Assembly: GCF_000196655.1 (NCBI RefSeq)
Contig: NC_014254.1
Span: forward strand, 99,916 to 163,915
DNA length: 64,000 nt
Direction of reading: 5' to 3'
From: Methanohalobium evestigatum Z-7303
GTDB taxonomy: Archaea; Halobacteriota; Methanosarcinia; Methanosarcinales; Methanosarcinaceae
Below, piece after piece: positions 9,992 through 17,861 of the stretch. Position 1 is the first letter of the stretch. Every line of letters starts with the position of its first letter. A program made the translations under genes and the position numbers. The notes below the pieces were generated by a model. It was given only the letters and a program-made list of their open reading frames with translations. It did no database searches and was not told where the DNA came from.

Positions 9992-10537
9992 TTGTTAAAT
10001 AGATTTGTAAAACCAGATTATAGGAAAGAGGAGGAGTCCTGTATTAAAAATAAAATTAGTAGCATGATAAATGACAATAACGATGCAGTATCACCAGTTA
10101 TAGGTGTTATCTTAATGGTTGCAATTACTGTTATCCTTGCAGCTGTTATCGGATCATATGCTTTTGGTCTAGGTTCACCAGAACAAGCACCACAGGCAAG
10201 CATAAGTGGAAGTGCAGATACTGAAAATTCAACACAGATTATAAAATTAGAACATCAAGGCGGAGAATCAGTATTATTTGAAGATACTGCAACTAAATTG
10301 ACAGTAAACGGTAAAAACGCTGGGTTTAATCTAAGTAGTACTGAAAATAAAAGGTTTGAAACTGGTGACGTGTTGTACATCGTTAACGTTACAGACGGTG
10401 ATTACAACGTAACAAATTATGTCAATAATAGTGTAAGCCATTTGAATTCGACTGGAGAAACTACTACAAGCGTTAAAATTGTAGATGGTACAAGTCAGCA
10501 GTTGATAGCAAATATGAACATAAGGCTACCTAACTGA
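9992..10537 (+). CDS. Archaeal type IV pilin (DUF1628/PF07790 type)
   Basis: The segment DNNDAVSPVIGVILMVAITV followed by ILAAVIGSYAFGLG is the hallmark N-terminal class III signal and hydrophobic helix of archaeal pilins. After prepilin peptidase cleavage the helix forms the pilus core. The remaining ~120 residues form a beta-rich head with IKLEHQGGESVLFEDTATKL and KIVDGTSQQLIANMNI. The start is uncertain: TTG 9992 gives 181 residues, ATG 10064 gives a more usual short leader, and a strong AGAGGAGGAG (10027-10036) sits upstream of a possible ATT at 10043. The head domain is related to that of the lipoprotein at 30647-31114. Confident in family, not in the start. Confidence 0.85.
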   Translation: MLNRFVKPDYRKEEESCIKNKISSMINDNNDAVSPVIGVILMVAITVILAAVIGSYAFGLGSPEQAPQASISGSADTENSTQIIKLEHQGGESVLFEDTATKLTVNGKNAGFNLSSTENKRFETGDVLYIVNVTDGDYNVTNYVNNSVSHLNSTGETTTSVKIVDGTSQQLIANMNIRLPN

Positions 10538-10864
10538 TATTTTATACATATTTTATTTTTTTTTGACGAGAACTGGCCTTTTATATTCATATGATGAGAC
10601 CACAAATGAAATAAAAATATTTAAGTAAAAAATCATTATTAACTGTTAATATTATCTAAAAGATAGGTCATAAGGAGCTGTATATTCAGTTCAAAAAAGG
10701 AATATAATAGCAAAAAATAAATTTGGCTAATTAAAAAATCTTATCTCAGGTATATATTAGTTTTGTGGGGGCGATTTTATCAAATTTCGATGAAGAGTTT
10801 AACAAAACTGGTAAAATTTATACCTTTAGTTGTTAAAAATATAAATTAAAATGGGGAGACCTTA
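10538..10864 (+). promoter_or_regulatory. Intergenic region before the receiver gene
   Basis: Just over 300 bases without a supported gene. A T-rich stretch directly after the pilin stop (10540-10564) may end transcription. AGGTATATATTAG near 10750 is a possible TATA element, and GGGGAG lies directly before ATG 10865. No further structure was seen. Confidence 0.35.
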
Positions 10865-11236
10865 ATGGTAGATCAAAGTATATTAATTGTTGAAGACGAC
10901 AAATGTAATAGAGACTTAATTAGTGATATACTGGATTTGGAAGGGTATTATATAGATACTGCTATTGATGGGGAAGAAGCACTCAGAAAAACTAAAAACA
11001 AAAAATATGAATTGATAATTCTTGATATAAAACTACCAAAATTAAATGGATGTGACTTACTATCCGAATTCAGAAAATGTCCTGAAACTAAAAATACACC
11101 TATTATAGTTCTGACTGCTCATGCTATGAGAGGAGATAAAGAAAAATTTGAGAGTTTGGGATGTGATGAATACCTTTCTAAACCAATAGACGTTACAAAA
11201 TTTACAAAAGTAGTAAATAATTATGTTAAAGCATAA
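10865..11236 (+). CDS. Single-domain response regulator (CheY-like receiver)
   Basis: A 123-residue receiver domain with all key residues: the acidic pair in ILIVEDD (residues 10-11), the phospho-acceptor Asp in LIILDIKLPKLNG (~residue 54), the Thr of IIVLTAHA and the Lys of YLSKPID. There is no output domain, so it probably acts through protein contacts, as a relay or in partnership with a histidine kinase. A GGGGAG ribosome-binding site precedes the ATG. No kinase gene is adjacent. The PAS sensor at 19084 lacks a kinase domain, and the kinase remnant at 59150 is broken, so its partner is probably elsewhere. Confidence 0.9.
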   Translation: MVDQSILIVEDDKCNRDLISDILDLEGYYIDTAIDGEEALRKTKNKKYELIILDIKLPKLNGCDLLSEFRKCPETKNTPIIVLTAHAMRGDKEKFESLGCDEYLSKPIDVTKFTKVVNNYVKA

Positions 11237-11986
11237 ACTTTTGAGCATACTATTGGAAACTACTTAAAAATCAAATATATTAAAAATAATTATGTGTTTA
11301 TTAATCAAAGTTTAAAGTTTAAAGTATAACCTAATACGCTTTCAGAGAACTTTGGCCAAAAATTATGATAGGTTTTTAAGAATAGATTCTTTGGTCAAAG
11401 CCTTACAAAAAAATAAAATCATTAAACCAGTAAAGCAGGATTCACCTTCCAAAAGATAGAAGTAGTTGACTCCTGGAATAGAAATTTTCTATCACCTTAG
11501 AAGTAATGTGTATACTTGGAGGAACCTCCCCGAGAATAAGAAGTTTAAACTTTATACTTTTAAGTAAATAATATTAAGTATCAAGTTAAAAGTATATATT
11601 ATTAACATGAAATGTTTATTTTTACTTGTTTATAAGTAAAAAATATCAAATTTTCTATACTAGCCATAACAAACAACTTAAAAAGTAAAACTTTAAACTT
11701 AACACTTTTTTCCAAAATTAAATATAAAGTTAAAACTATATAGTATTACAATGTTTTACTTACTTATAAGTAAAATATACGGATTTGGTTAGTAAATCAT
11801 CATAATAAAAAAAAATATTAAGTCATCAACAAAAAAATAATAATTTAAAAAGTTACCTATGTGTTTCAATGTCAATTCGTTACAAACACTATAAGAATAA
11901 AGGGATTTATACCGATACACCCACCATTAAGCAACAAAAAATATCCAAAAAAACATAGCCAAAATTGAATTAAAAGGAAATAAACA
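11237..11986. other. Long AT-rich non-coding stretch with repeated motifs
   Basis: About 750 bases without a credible gene. It holds several variants of a TTTAAAGTTTAAAGTATAA / AAACTTTATACTTTTAAG motif (11307-11330, 11541-11562, ~11680-11705) that recurs at other non-coding places in the window, and an orphan insertion-element end at 11426-11471. The palindrome-rich, repetitive AT composition could serve protein binding or be a decayed element; neither can be decided here. Confidence 0.4.
11426..11471. repeat. Orphan IS200/IS605-type end (family B)
   Basis: A ~45-nt sequence whose core (AAGCAGGATTCACCTTCC followed by AAAAGATA) is nearly repeated at 52742-52788 (AAGCAGGAGTCGCCTTCC, AAAAGGTA) and which ends in a GTTGA motif. 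Both resemble 3' ends of IS1341-type elements, where the guide-RNA scaffold of TnpB lies. No tnpB gene is attached at either place. A GGAGG-AA-CCTCC hairpin at ~11519-11530 could be the other end. Confidence 0.4.
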
Positions 11987-12622
11987 ATGGCCAAAAAAAA
12001 TAATTGGAGATGGGAATCCGCTGTAACTGATATCGTAATTATAGATACTGATACAAAAATCCCAAATAAAATCCTTCAAACCCATGGAAACAAAACAGGA
12101 CTACATGGTAGAACTCATATTGTTAATGTTAACAAAAAAGAGTATACCTATTACTATCCCGGCATACTGGACCTAATTTTAAATATCGACCTCGGAAACG
12201 GAATATACCTTATACCCGAAAAATATGCTGAATTTTTTGAAAAATGGTTACATGAACAGCGATTGCGTACCATTAGAACTGAATACATACCGAAAGGGTT
12301 GGATTTAAACAAGAATTACCTGGAACAATTAAAGGAAGATGCATTATTTGATTTCATGAAAGATTCAGGGTTTAAAAATGTAAACAACCTCAGATGGTTC
12401 CCGGAATATGATGAAGCTGCACTAGATTTGTTGAACAAGAACAACAAAAATACCGTTGAGACCGCATTATCAAAATTATGGAAAATAGATTGGACTAAAA
12501 ACAAAAAGATTACAGAAGAGATGATATTAAAATACGGTATAAATATCGATACAAAATACATCGAAACTTCTGCCTGCCCTGCAGCTGAACTTAACATTAG
12601 ATATTTAGAAAATCGATACTGA
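11987..12622 (+). CDS. Hypothetical protein
   Basis: A 211-residue, probably cytoplasmic protein with no signal sequence or membrane segment. AAAAGGA lies upstream of ATG 11987 and supports the start. The N-terminal half has beta-type segments around DIVIIDTDTKIPNKILQTHG and YYYPGILDLILNIDLGNGIY; the C-terminal half is helical and Lys/Asn-rich. I do not recognise the family. It lies beside other hypothetical genes and recombinase relics, in what looks like accessory DNA. Confidence 0.6.
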   Translation: MAKKNNWRWESAVTDIVIIDTDTKIPNKILQTHGNKTGLHGRTHIVNVNKKEYTYYYPGILDLILNIDLGNGIYLIPEKYAEFFEKWLHEQRLRTIRTEYIPKGLDLNKNYLEQLKEDALFDFMKDSGFKNVNNLRWFPEYDEAALDLLNKNNKNTVETALSKLWKIDWTKNKKITEEMILKYGINIDTKYIETSACPAAELNIRYLENRY

Positions 12623-12768
12623 ATGAACCTATATTAGTTATTACTTTTTTCATGTATTACGACTATGTTTAACAAACTTAAAATATAGTAAAAAATATAG
12701 GCAAATTGTAAACACAGGGTGTCGACATAATACCTTTAGGAAATAATCTAAAACAAAGGATGAAAAAT

Positions 12769-13284
12769 ATGGCAAATTGGGGAAATTACGAAAATAAAAA
12801 CGTGACTGATGCTACTAGAAAATTGAGTAAAGAATTTACTTTTTTCACAGGACAAGAAATAGATGTTGGAGAATGTATGAGGGTTTGGCGTAATGAAAAT
12901 CCAGACAACACTCGAGGAATGTACGCAGATGTAGCCCGAGAATTGGATAGAACCAAAGAAAGGCAGACTGTTCAAAATGGAGAGTATGTAAATTATATGG
13001 ACACGAACCGCGGTCATGTAAAAGTAATACATAAAAGAATCAAAGAAAAAACTAAAAAATCCATTGGAACTATAATGTTAGCCATCAAAATGGGATTAAT
13101 TAGTGAAAAAGACATGGAAGAAATTGTAGCAAATATCATGGATAATTTTGATTATTATTACCAAATGACAGAAGAAGCTATTTTTTATACTGATGAAGAA
13201 GAAATTGAAAATTTTGTATTAAACGTTTTGAAAAATGAGAATTTATACTCAAGTTTATCGTCTAATGAACCAGCTAACGACTAA
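12769..13284 (+). CDS. Hypothetical protein, paralogue of 13678-14031
   Basis: ATG 12769 is preferred over the in-frame ATG at 12760 because AAAGGA sits ~9 bases before it. The 171-residue product has no membrane segment. The block GMYADVARELDRTKERQ and the later NRGHVKVIHKRIKEKTKKSI are repeated in the neighbouring gene at 13678, so the pair arose by duplication. The C-terminal third is acidic (TDEEEIENFVLNVLKNEN). The Lys/Arg-rich middle and acidic tail would suit a nucleic-acid or protein-binding role, but no known domain is recognised. Confidence 0.6.
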   Translation: MANWGNYENKNVTDATRKLSKEFTFFTGQEIDVGECMRVWRNENPDNTRGMYADVARELDRTKERQTVQNGEYVNYMDTNRGHVKVIHKRIKEKTKKSIGTIMLAIKMGLISEKDMEEIVANIMDNFDYYYQMTEEAIFYTDEEEIENFVLNVLKNENLYSSLSSNEPAND

Positions 13285-13677
13285 ATACGTTGGTTTCCTT
13301 TGACCCCTATACCCCTTTCTCATGAACAAATTCAAAATTTAATATCATTTTTGATATACAGCCACACACTAAATCAGACATTTTTACATATTTTGTCTAA
13401 TTTAGAGTTATTTTTATTTCTGGAAGATCTACAAATTCAGGATTATATCTATTATTATGTTAGACAATAGAAAAACTATATAAGACATTTTAACACAAAC
13501 GGTACATTCAGCTTTTAATACACTGTTTTTATTTGGCTTAGTAGCCACATATAGTTTCCTTGATAGTGTTTTCTTATGAATACTTATAAAAAATATTGGC
13601 CAGGATTAATGGAGAAAGTAGAATTGTATAAAAATATATAATTCTACCTTTTTACAAGATAGGAAAAAAAACATGGT
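13285..13677. other. Intergenic region with a long hairpin
   Basis: About 390 bases with no supported gene. At 13618-13647 GTAGAATTGTATA pairs with TATATAATTCTAC (12 of 13 positions) across an AAAA loop and is followed by CTTTTTA. It stands directly before the truncated paralogue at 13678 and could be a terminator or a scar of the duplication. The earlier part (13370-13560) is AT-rich and unremarkable. Confidence 0.4.
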
Positions 13678-14031
13678 ATGTATTCTGATGTTGCTCGAGA
13701 ATTGGATAGAACTAAAAATAGACAAAAAACCAGCAACGGTGATATAGTAGAATATGAAGATTCAAACCGTGGACACATCTGGACTATTGAAAAAAGAATC
13801 AATAGCAAAACTAAAAAATCTATAGGTACCTTAGCATTAGTTATCAAAATGGGACTAATTAATGAAGAGGATTTGAAAGATATTATATCCGATACATTAA
13901 GAGAATTTGACTATTATTATAAATTGACCGAAAATGCTGTTTTTAAACTCGATGAAGATGAAGTTGAAGCTCTTGTCATGAGCATAATTTCCGGTAACGA
14001 AGAAAAAATTGATAGTTTATTCCAAGAATGA
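13678..14031 (+). CDS. Truncated paralogue of the 12769 gene
   Basis: A 117-residue ORF that matches the gene at 12769-13284 from GMYADVARELDRTK onward (here GMYSDVARELDRTKNRQ, NRGHIWTIEKRINSKTKKSI), with the same overall layout and an acidic tail. The first ~50 residues of the longer paralogue are missing; the match begins just after AGGAAAAAAAACATGGT, so a start at ATG 13678 behind AGGA is possible. It is either a short functional version or a decaying duplicate. Function is unknown for both. Confidence 0.5.
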   Translation: MYSDVARELDRTKNRQKTSNGDIVEYEDSNRGHIWTIEKRINSKTKKSIGTLALVIKMGLINEEDLKDIISDTLREFDYYYKLTENAVFKLDEDEVEALVMSIISGNEEKIDSLFQE

Positions 14032-14103
14032 TTACTCGATTTTTAAAAAATAATGGTGAACGAATAATTAAAATATATTTAAAAAGAACATAAATCAGGA
14101 AAT

Positions 14104-14310
14104 ATGAGTTACGAAGATAAAGTTATAAATGCAATAGATGATGGTTACAAGGAACACCTTGACAAAATCGTAAAGGTTGAAAGAGATTTACCAGATGTAC
14201 CAATACCATTTTGGGAATATCAGGATGTGAGGATAAAACCGCATGAACTGAAAAAACTATTCCTTGAATACGAAGTTATAGAGATGTTAATATGTATATT
14301 AGAACAATAG
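14104..14310 (+). CDS. Small hypothetical protein ending in TAG
   Basis: A 68-residue, acidic, soluble protein starting at an ATG preceded by CAGGAAAT. It contains DLPDVPIPFWEYQDVRIKPH and a hydrophobic C-terminal helix (LFLEYEVIEMLICILEQ). It is one of only two annotated genes in the window that end with TAG; translation through it would add only six residues (KNTLNL) before a second TAG. No family is recognised. Confidence 0.45.
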   Translation: MSYEDKVINAIDDGYKEHLDKIVKVERDLPDVPIPFWEYQDVRIKPHELKKLFLEYEVIEMLICILEQ

Positions 14311-14584
14311 AAAAATACTCTTAATTTGTAGCAAATTTGGTTTTGTAGAAATGTTTCATATTCAAATATCTATTAATAATATATTTAGATGTGTTTTCGA
14401 AGATTGATTATGCTTCTTAAATCTTGCTTATTAGTGCTGATTTCAATAGGGTTTCTAAAAAGCCTGCTTTTTTCCAAGAAAAACCATATATATACTTGAT
14501 TTCGTGTCGAGATTAAATTAAGGTTATGAAAAATTTTCACAAGAACCATAATCTACACTTTATTTCCGGAGGAACTTCGAATAA
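14311..14584. other. Non-coding gap before the recombinase relic
   Basis: No gene is seen. The stretch is AT-rich and, from about 14530, leads into the broken recombinase gene. The missing catalytic N-terminus of that gene could not be found here in any frame. Confidence 0.3.
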
Positions 14585-15058
14585 TCTTTATTTTTTAGCA
14601 AAACGAAATGTTCCATTAATGGGTATGAAATATCCAGGTTAGGTAGAACATTCCTAGAAACTCTTAACCTGGTGAATTGGTTAGAAAAAAGAGGGGTACA
14701 AGTCATATCTCTATCTCCTGGTGAATCCTGGAGTACAGTACAGGATAAGTCATTTAGACAATTCTTAATCTCTATTTTTTCATGGGTCGCAGAAAATGAG
14801 AGAAACGTATTAAGAGAAAGGGTAAAAGTAGGTATACAGGAAGCTAAACAGAATGGTAAACAGATAGGCAGACCGACCAAAGAACCAGATAAAAAAACTG
14901 TGATGAAATACAGAAAAAAAGGTCTTACTTGGGCTGAAATTAGTAGAATTATGCAGATACCCACATCTACTATGTATAAATATAAAGAAAAATGGGAACA
15001 GGAAGATAGACTTAACAGAGTTAAAAATGCAGGAGATGATGAAAATGAAATTAGCTGA
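14585..15058 (+). pseudogene. Serine recombinase (resolvase/invertase), N-terminus lost
   Basis: Reading the frame upstream of GTG 14672 gives NGYEISRLGRTFLETLNLVN followed by WLEKRGVQVISLSP, the central part of a serine recombinase catalytic domain with its arginine-containing SRLGRT motif. It continues with ENERNVLRERVKVGIQEAKQ (long helix E), IGRP, and a C-terminal helix-turn-helix (GLTWAEISRIMQIPTSTMYK). The N-terminal ~60 residues with the catalytic Ser (usually YxRVST) are absent and stops interrupt the frame before 14585, so the enzyme cannot be active. Full-length relatives have about 185-210 residues. Confidence 0.7.
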
Positions 15059-15360
15059 ACTAGTAGAACCAAAGGCAAATATTGCATAAAACTTGCTTAT
15101 GGTTTTTTGTTCTTTTTTTTCTGGCTATTTCTAAAAAGTATTATTATAAATAGCATATTCTATTAATGCGTACTATTTACATTAGGAATAAATGTAGATA
15201 AGTAATTCTGGTTATATTTATTTCATTTTGGGTTTTGGCCATTAAATCCTTGTTTTTGTTTAAACATAGCAATTTTTTAATATCTGTAGTTATATTTTCA
15301 GATGAATTTACATGGTCATATTGGATATACAAACAATCATTGCGAAAATATAGGTAGAAA

Positions 15361-15475
15361 TATTCATTTTCAGATTCATTCCATCTCTTAAGCCACTGAT
15401 GACCTACAGTACTTGAAATTCCCACTCGTTTAAAAGAGACTACTAATACTGTTACCTTCATAGCGATACTTGATG
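15361..15475 (-). pseudogene. Relic of an IS630-type transposase helix-turn-helix
   Basis: On the minus strand KYRYEGNSISS in one frame is followed in another by FKRVGISSTVGHQWLKRWNE. Together they match the N-terminal winged/HTH region of the intact transposase at 17862-19032 (FRYLGDSVSEAADKVGITKM, GYYWQDRWNKGG). A frameshift separates the two pieces and nothing of the DDE domain follows in order. A 94-codon ORF covers it (15177-15461), but its second half does not look like transposase. Confidence 0.45.
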
Positions 15476-15805
15476 AAATATAATCTTTTCATTACCCTTG
15501 ATTACTTCTATGTTTTATAAGGTCTAAAAGATCATTGTAAGTGATATGATTTTGAACGGGAATTTGTTCTAATTTTGTCATAATATGATTTATTGCTGTT
15601 ATAATTCATATATACTGAGCTCAACTAGGAAAATAATTTAAAATTGATAGGGTTTTTAAAGTTGTTATTCAAAAAAACTTTAATAAGACCTTTGATAACG
15701 GGTATGTTATTCGTTTTTCATTTTATTGCCGGGTATTTTCACACGATTAGTTTATCATGCTGCTATCTCCGGCACAAATAATCTTAGAAAAGAGGTGGCA
15801 AAAGA
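15476..15805 (+). promoter_or_regulatory. Upstream region of the transporter gene
   Basis: About 330 bases without a gene. TTCATATATACT near 15605-15616 is a possible TATA box, which would leave a leader of ~165 nt before the start codon. The leader includes GATAACGGGTATGTTATC, a potential hairpin (~15696-15713). AGAGGTGG is the ribosome-binding site for ATG 15806. Confidence 0.35.
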
Positions 15806-16891
15806 ATGGGTGATGTTGAAGCTCTGAAAAAACAGGAGCAAAGGAAAAGAATAAACAGTGGATATATGTGGGCTCTTATATGTGCAGTTTTCTGGGGATT
15901 GTGGTATATTCCGGGAGAGATTATATGGAATATCAATCCTTTCAATGAAATGCTTTCTGAAGTTTCACATATGATGAGCAGTAGTGGTTCGATGGTTGTA
16001 GTTGCTGCAGAAGTATCGGCTTTAAATGCATTGTTTGCAGTACTATCGCTTATTATCTGGAATGGTTGTCTGCTGAGATTGAATGAACTCGGAAGAACCA
16101 TTAAAAACTTTAACTTATGTTCCAAATGGCTTCTGGCAGGATCTGTTTTGGGAGGACCTGTTGCAATTTTTGGCTCATTTATGGCAATGGCATTTATTGG
16201 AAGTGCTTTTGCAGCAGTCGCAAGTCTTCTATATCCTGTTGTCGGCTCTGTAGCAGCATTTTTATGGTACGGTGAAAAAATAACCAGACGTGCCAGTATT
16301 GGTATATTCATAATCATAGTGGGAAGTATATCCATATTTGGAGGTAAATTTATACACGACATTCATAGTGCTGGAGGACTACAATGGCTTGGATATCTGG
16401 GAGGTTTAATGGCTGCATCTGGATGGGGACTTGAAGGTGCTATTGCAGGGATAGGACTGGAGTTTTCAGAATCTGACACCGGTCTAACTGCAAGATTTAT
16501 ATTTGAATTGCTGTTTTGGTGGCTCATCATTATACCAATATTTGCAATAGCAGGATTCCCGATGTATGAATATGCAACAGCAGTATTCCAACCGGTTCCA
16601 TTGATGGTTCTGGCATTTACAGGACTTGCATCAGGTTTTTGTTATGTCACATGGTACAAATCTTTTCCACTTATCGGTGTTGGACGCGGACAGGGTGTGG
16701 CGAACTTGTACGGTTTGATATCTATAATATTATTGTTACTGTTTGTGGGTTCAACACCAGGATGGACGGTATTTATCGGAGGATTGTTATGTGTTGCAGG
16801 TGCTGTTGTGATGTTTACAGAGGAGCCCCTTGAAATCGAAACACTAAGAAACCAAAACACAGAAGGTTTAAAAATGGAGGATGACTTTTAA
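15806..16891 (+). CDS. DMT/EamA-type membrane transporter, ~10 helices
   Basis: A 361-residue polytopic membrane protein with about ten hydrophobic segments arranged as two similar halves, the usual plan of the drug/metabolite transporter superfamily. Features include YMWALICAVFWGLWYIPGEI at the first helix, SLLYPVVGSVAAFLWYGEKI (the EamA-like helix 4-loop, with Glu-Lys) in the first half and VANLYGLISIILLLLFVG in the second. The substrate cannot be read from the sequence. Permeases for methylamines or osmolytes are possibilities in a methylotrophic, halophilic methanogen, but no methyltransferase gene is adjacent. AGAGGTGG supports the start, and a terminator overlaps the 3' end, so it is a single-gene transcript. 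Confidence 0.75.
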   Translation: MGDVEALKKQEQRKRINSGYMWALICAVFWGLWYIPGEIIWNINPFNEMLSEVSHMMSSSGSMVVVAAEVSALNALFAVLSLIIWNGCLLRLNELGRTIKNFNLCSKWLLAGSVLGGPVAIFGSFMAMAFIGSAFAAVASLLYPVVGSVAAFLWYGEKITRRASIGIFIIIVGSISIFGGKFIHDIHSAGGLQWLGYLGGLMAASGWGLEGAIAGIGLEFSESDTGLTARFIFELLFWWLIIIPIFAIAGFPMYEYATAVFQPVPLMVLAFTGLASGFCYVTWYKSFPLIGVGRGQGVANLYGLISIILLLLFVGSTPGWTVFIGGLLCVAGAVVMFTEEPLEIETLRNQNTEGLKMEDDF

Positions 16892-16906
16892 ACCTTCTTT
16901 TTACTT
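16861..16906 (+). terminator. Terminator overlapping the transporter stop codon
   Basis: AGAAGGTTTAAAA (16861-16873) pairs perfectly with TTTTAAACCTTCT (16886-16898) over a 12-nt loop and runs into TTTTTAC. The last ~30 coding bases form the 5' arm and loop, and the stop codon lies in the 3' arm. Confidence 0.7.
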
Positions 16907-16919
16907 TATTTATGTCGAT

Positions 16920-17150
16920 AACTCAAGGTTTTTTGTTTATATTTATCCGCGATAAACACATCTATCCAACCTTATGCAAAACTGATATTAGCTGTTAATT
17001 GTTTAAATGTTTCAGAAACCAGTTGTTTTATATGATCGGTATCGATTATGAATAATTCAGATATACCCTCTGATACTTTTCCATATGAACTCGATGACAG
17101 ATTCACCGTTATAGTGTATAAAACCCGAAAGTATTCATCGTAATAGTACA
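16920..17150 (-). pseudogene. Relic of an IS630-type transposase C-terminus
   Basis: On the minus strand one frame gives EFIWKSIRGYI and the next gives ISELFIIDTDHIKQLVSETF, TANISFA, stop, GWIDVFI. In this order they match the C-terminus of the intact transposase nearby (EFIWKSIKREISVRFVQSKQ, NSLSFAKAWMKKF). A frameshift and an internal stop show it is dead. The DDE catalytic glutamate (EFIW) is retained, but the remainder of the domain is missing. It is too diverged from the adjacent IS630 element to be a recent copy. Confidence 0.5.
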
Positions 17151-17447
17151 TAAGAAGCTACTATTTATAATAATAGATTTGTTGATTCTCTATTATCTCT
17201 CAAACAAAAAACCATACAAAAAATACAATCACAAATTTACGTTAAAATTAATTGTTAACATAAATCGTTTTAAAATATATTATATAATATAGTATTAACA
17301 GTTAATGTGTAATAATTACAACAGGATGGACATCTTTATGAAAATGAAGGTATTCTTCCTTCTAAATCATAGAAAATTTTTATTTTTAAAACCAAAAAAT
17401 TAATTGAATATGATGTTCATAGTAGTTTTATCAAGGAAAAGAAAAGT
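17151..17447. other. AT-rich gap, nothing recognised
   Basis: The ~300 bases between the transposase relic and the palindromic element are very AT-rich (for example TTTTAAAATATATTATATAATATAG spread over 17269-17294) and carry no supported coding frame. Confidence 0.3.
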
Positions 17448-17858
17448 AGCAAAGGAATAAAAGAGTCTCAGAGAGGGGATATGCGTGCATTTTCCTTTGC
17501 TATCATATTGATACTATACATATCTTATATTAATTTTTTATGTTTTATAGTAAACAGAACCAAAATGTTCATCGTTTCCAAATTTAGATAATTTTTGCTC
17601 AACTAAATCAAAGAGATAGGCTGAATGATGTCCTTTTTTTGTACATAGTTTCAATTCCCTTCCAATATAAATTAGGTATCTACAATAGAAAACCTGTGCC
17701 TCATAATATAGATGGACATAACTACAAAAAACCCCAACAAACTTGGTGCGTATATTGCTATTAGAAAAATTGATATAAAAAGTGTTTTTAAGTATTTATT
17801 AGGCAAAGGATATGCACGCATTTATCTCCTCTTAATGAGGTTTTTTGTTCCTTTGCCT
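17448..17858. mobile_element. Small element bounded by inverted ~55-nt palindromes
   Basis: 17448-17501 and 17801-17858 are each bounded by an inner inverted repeat (AGCAAAGGAA...TTCCTTTGCT and AGGCAAAGGA...TCCTTTGCCT), and the reverse complement of the first resembles the second along its whole length, including TGCACGCAT. They therefore form long inverted ends around ~300 bases. Inside, on the minus strand (17538-17795), an ~85-codon open frame without a start codon encodes YYEAQVFYCRYLIYIGRELK and KKGHHSAYLFDLVEQKLSKF. The layout is that of a small or deleted transposable element; no transposase family is recognised in the fragment. The IS630 element begins three bases after it. Confidence 0.4.
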
Positions 17859-17861
17859 TTT

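Noticed and set aside
11249..11986. CRISPR array
   Set aside because: Repeats are irregularly spaced, variable and AT-rich, with no constant spacer length and no cas genes in the window.
15177..15461. 94-codon minus-strand ORF taken as a gene
   Set aside because: Only its first third resembles a protein family (an IS630-type HTH); the rest does not, and the family match continues upstream in another frame.
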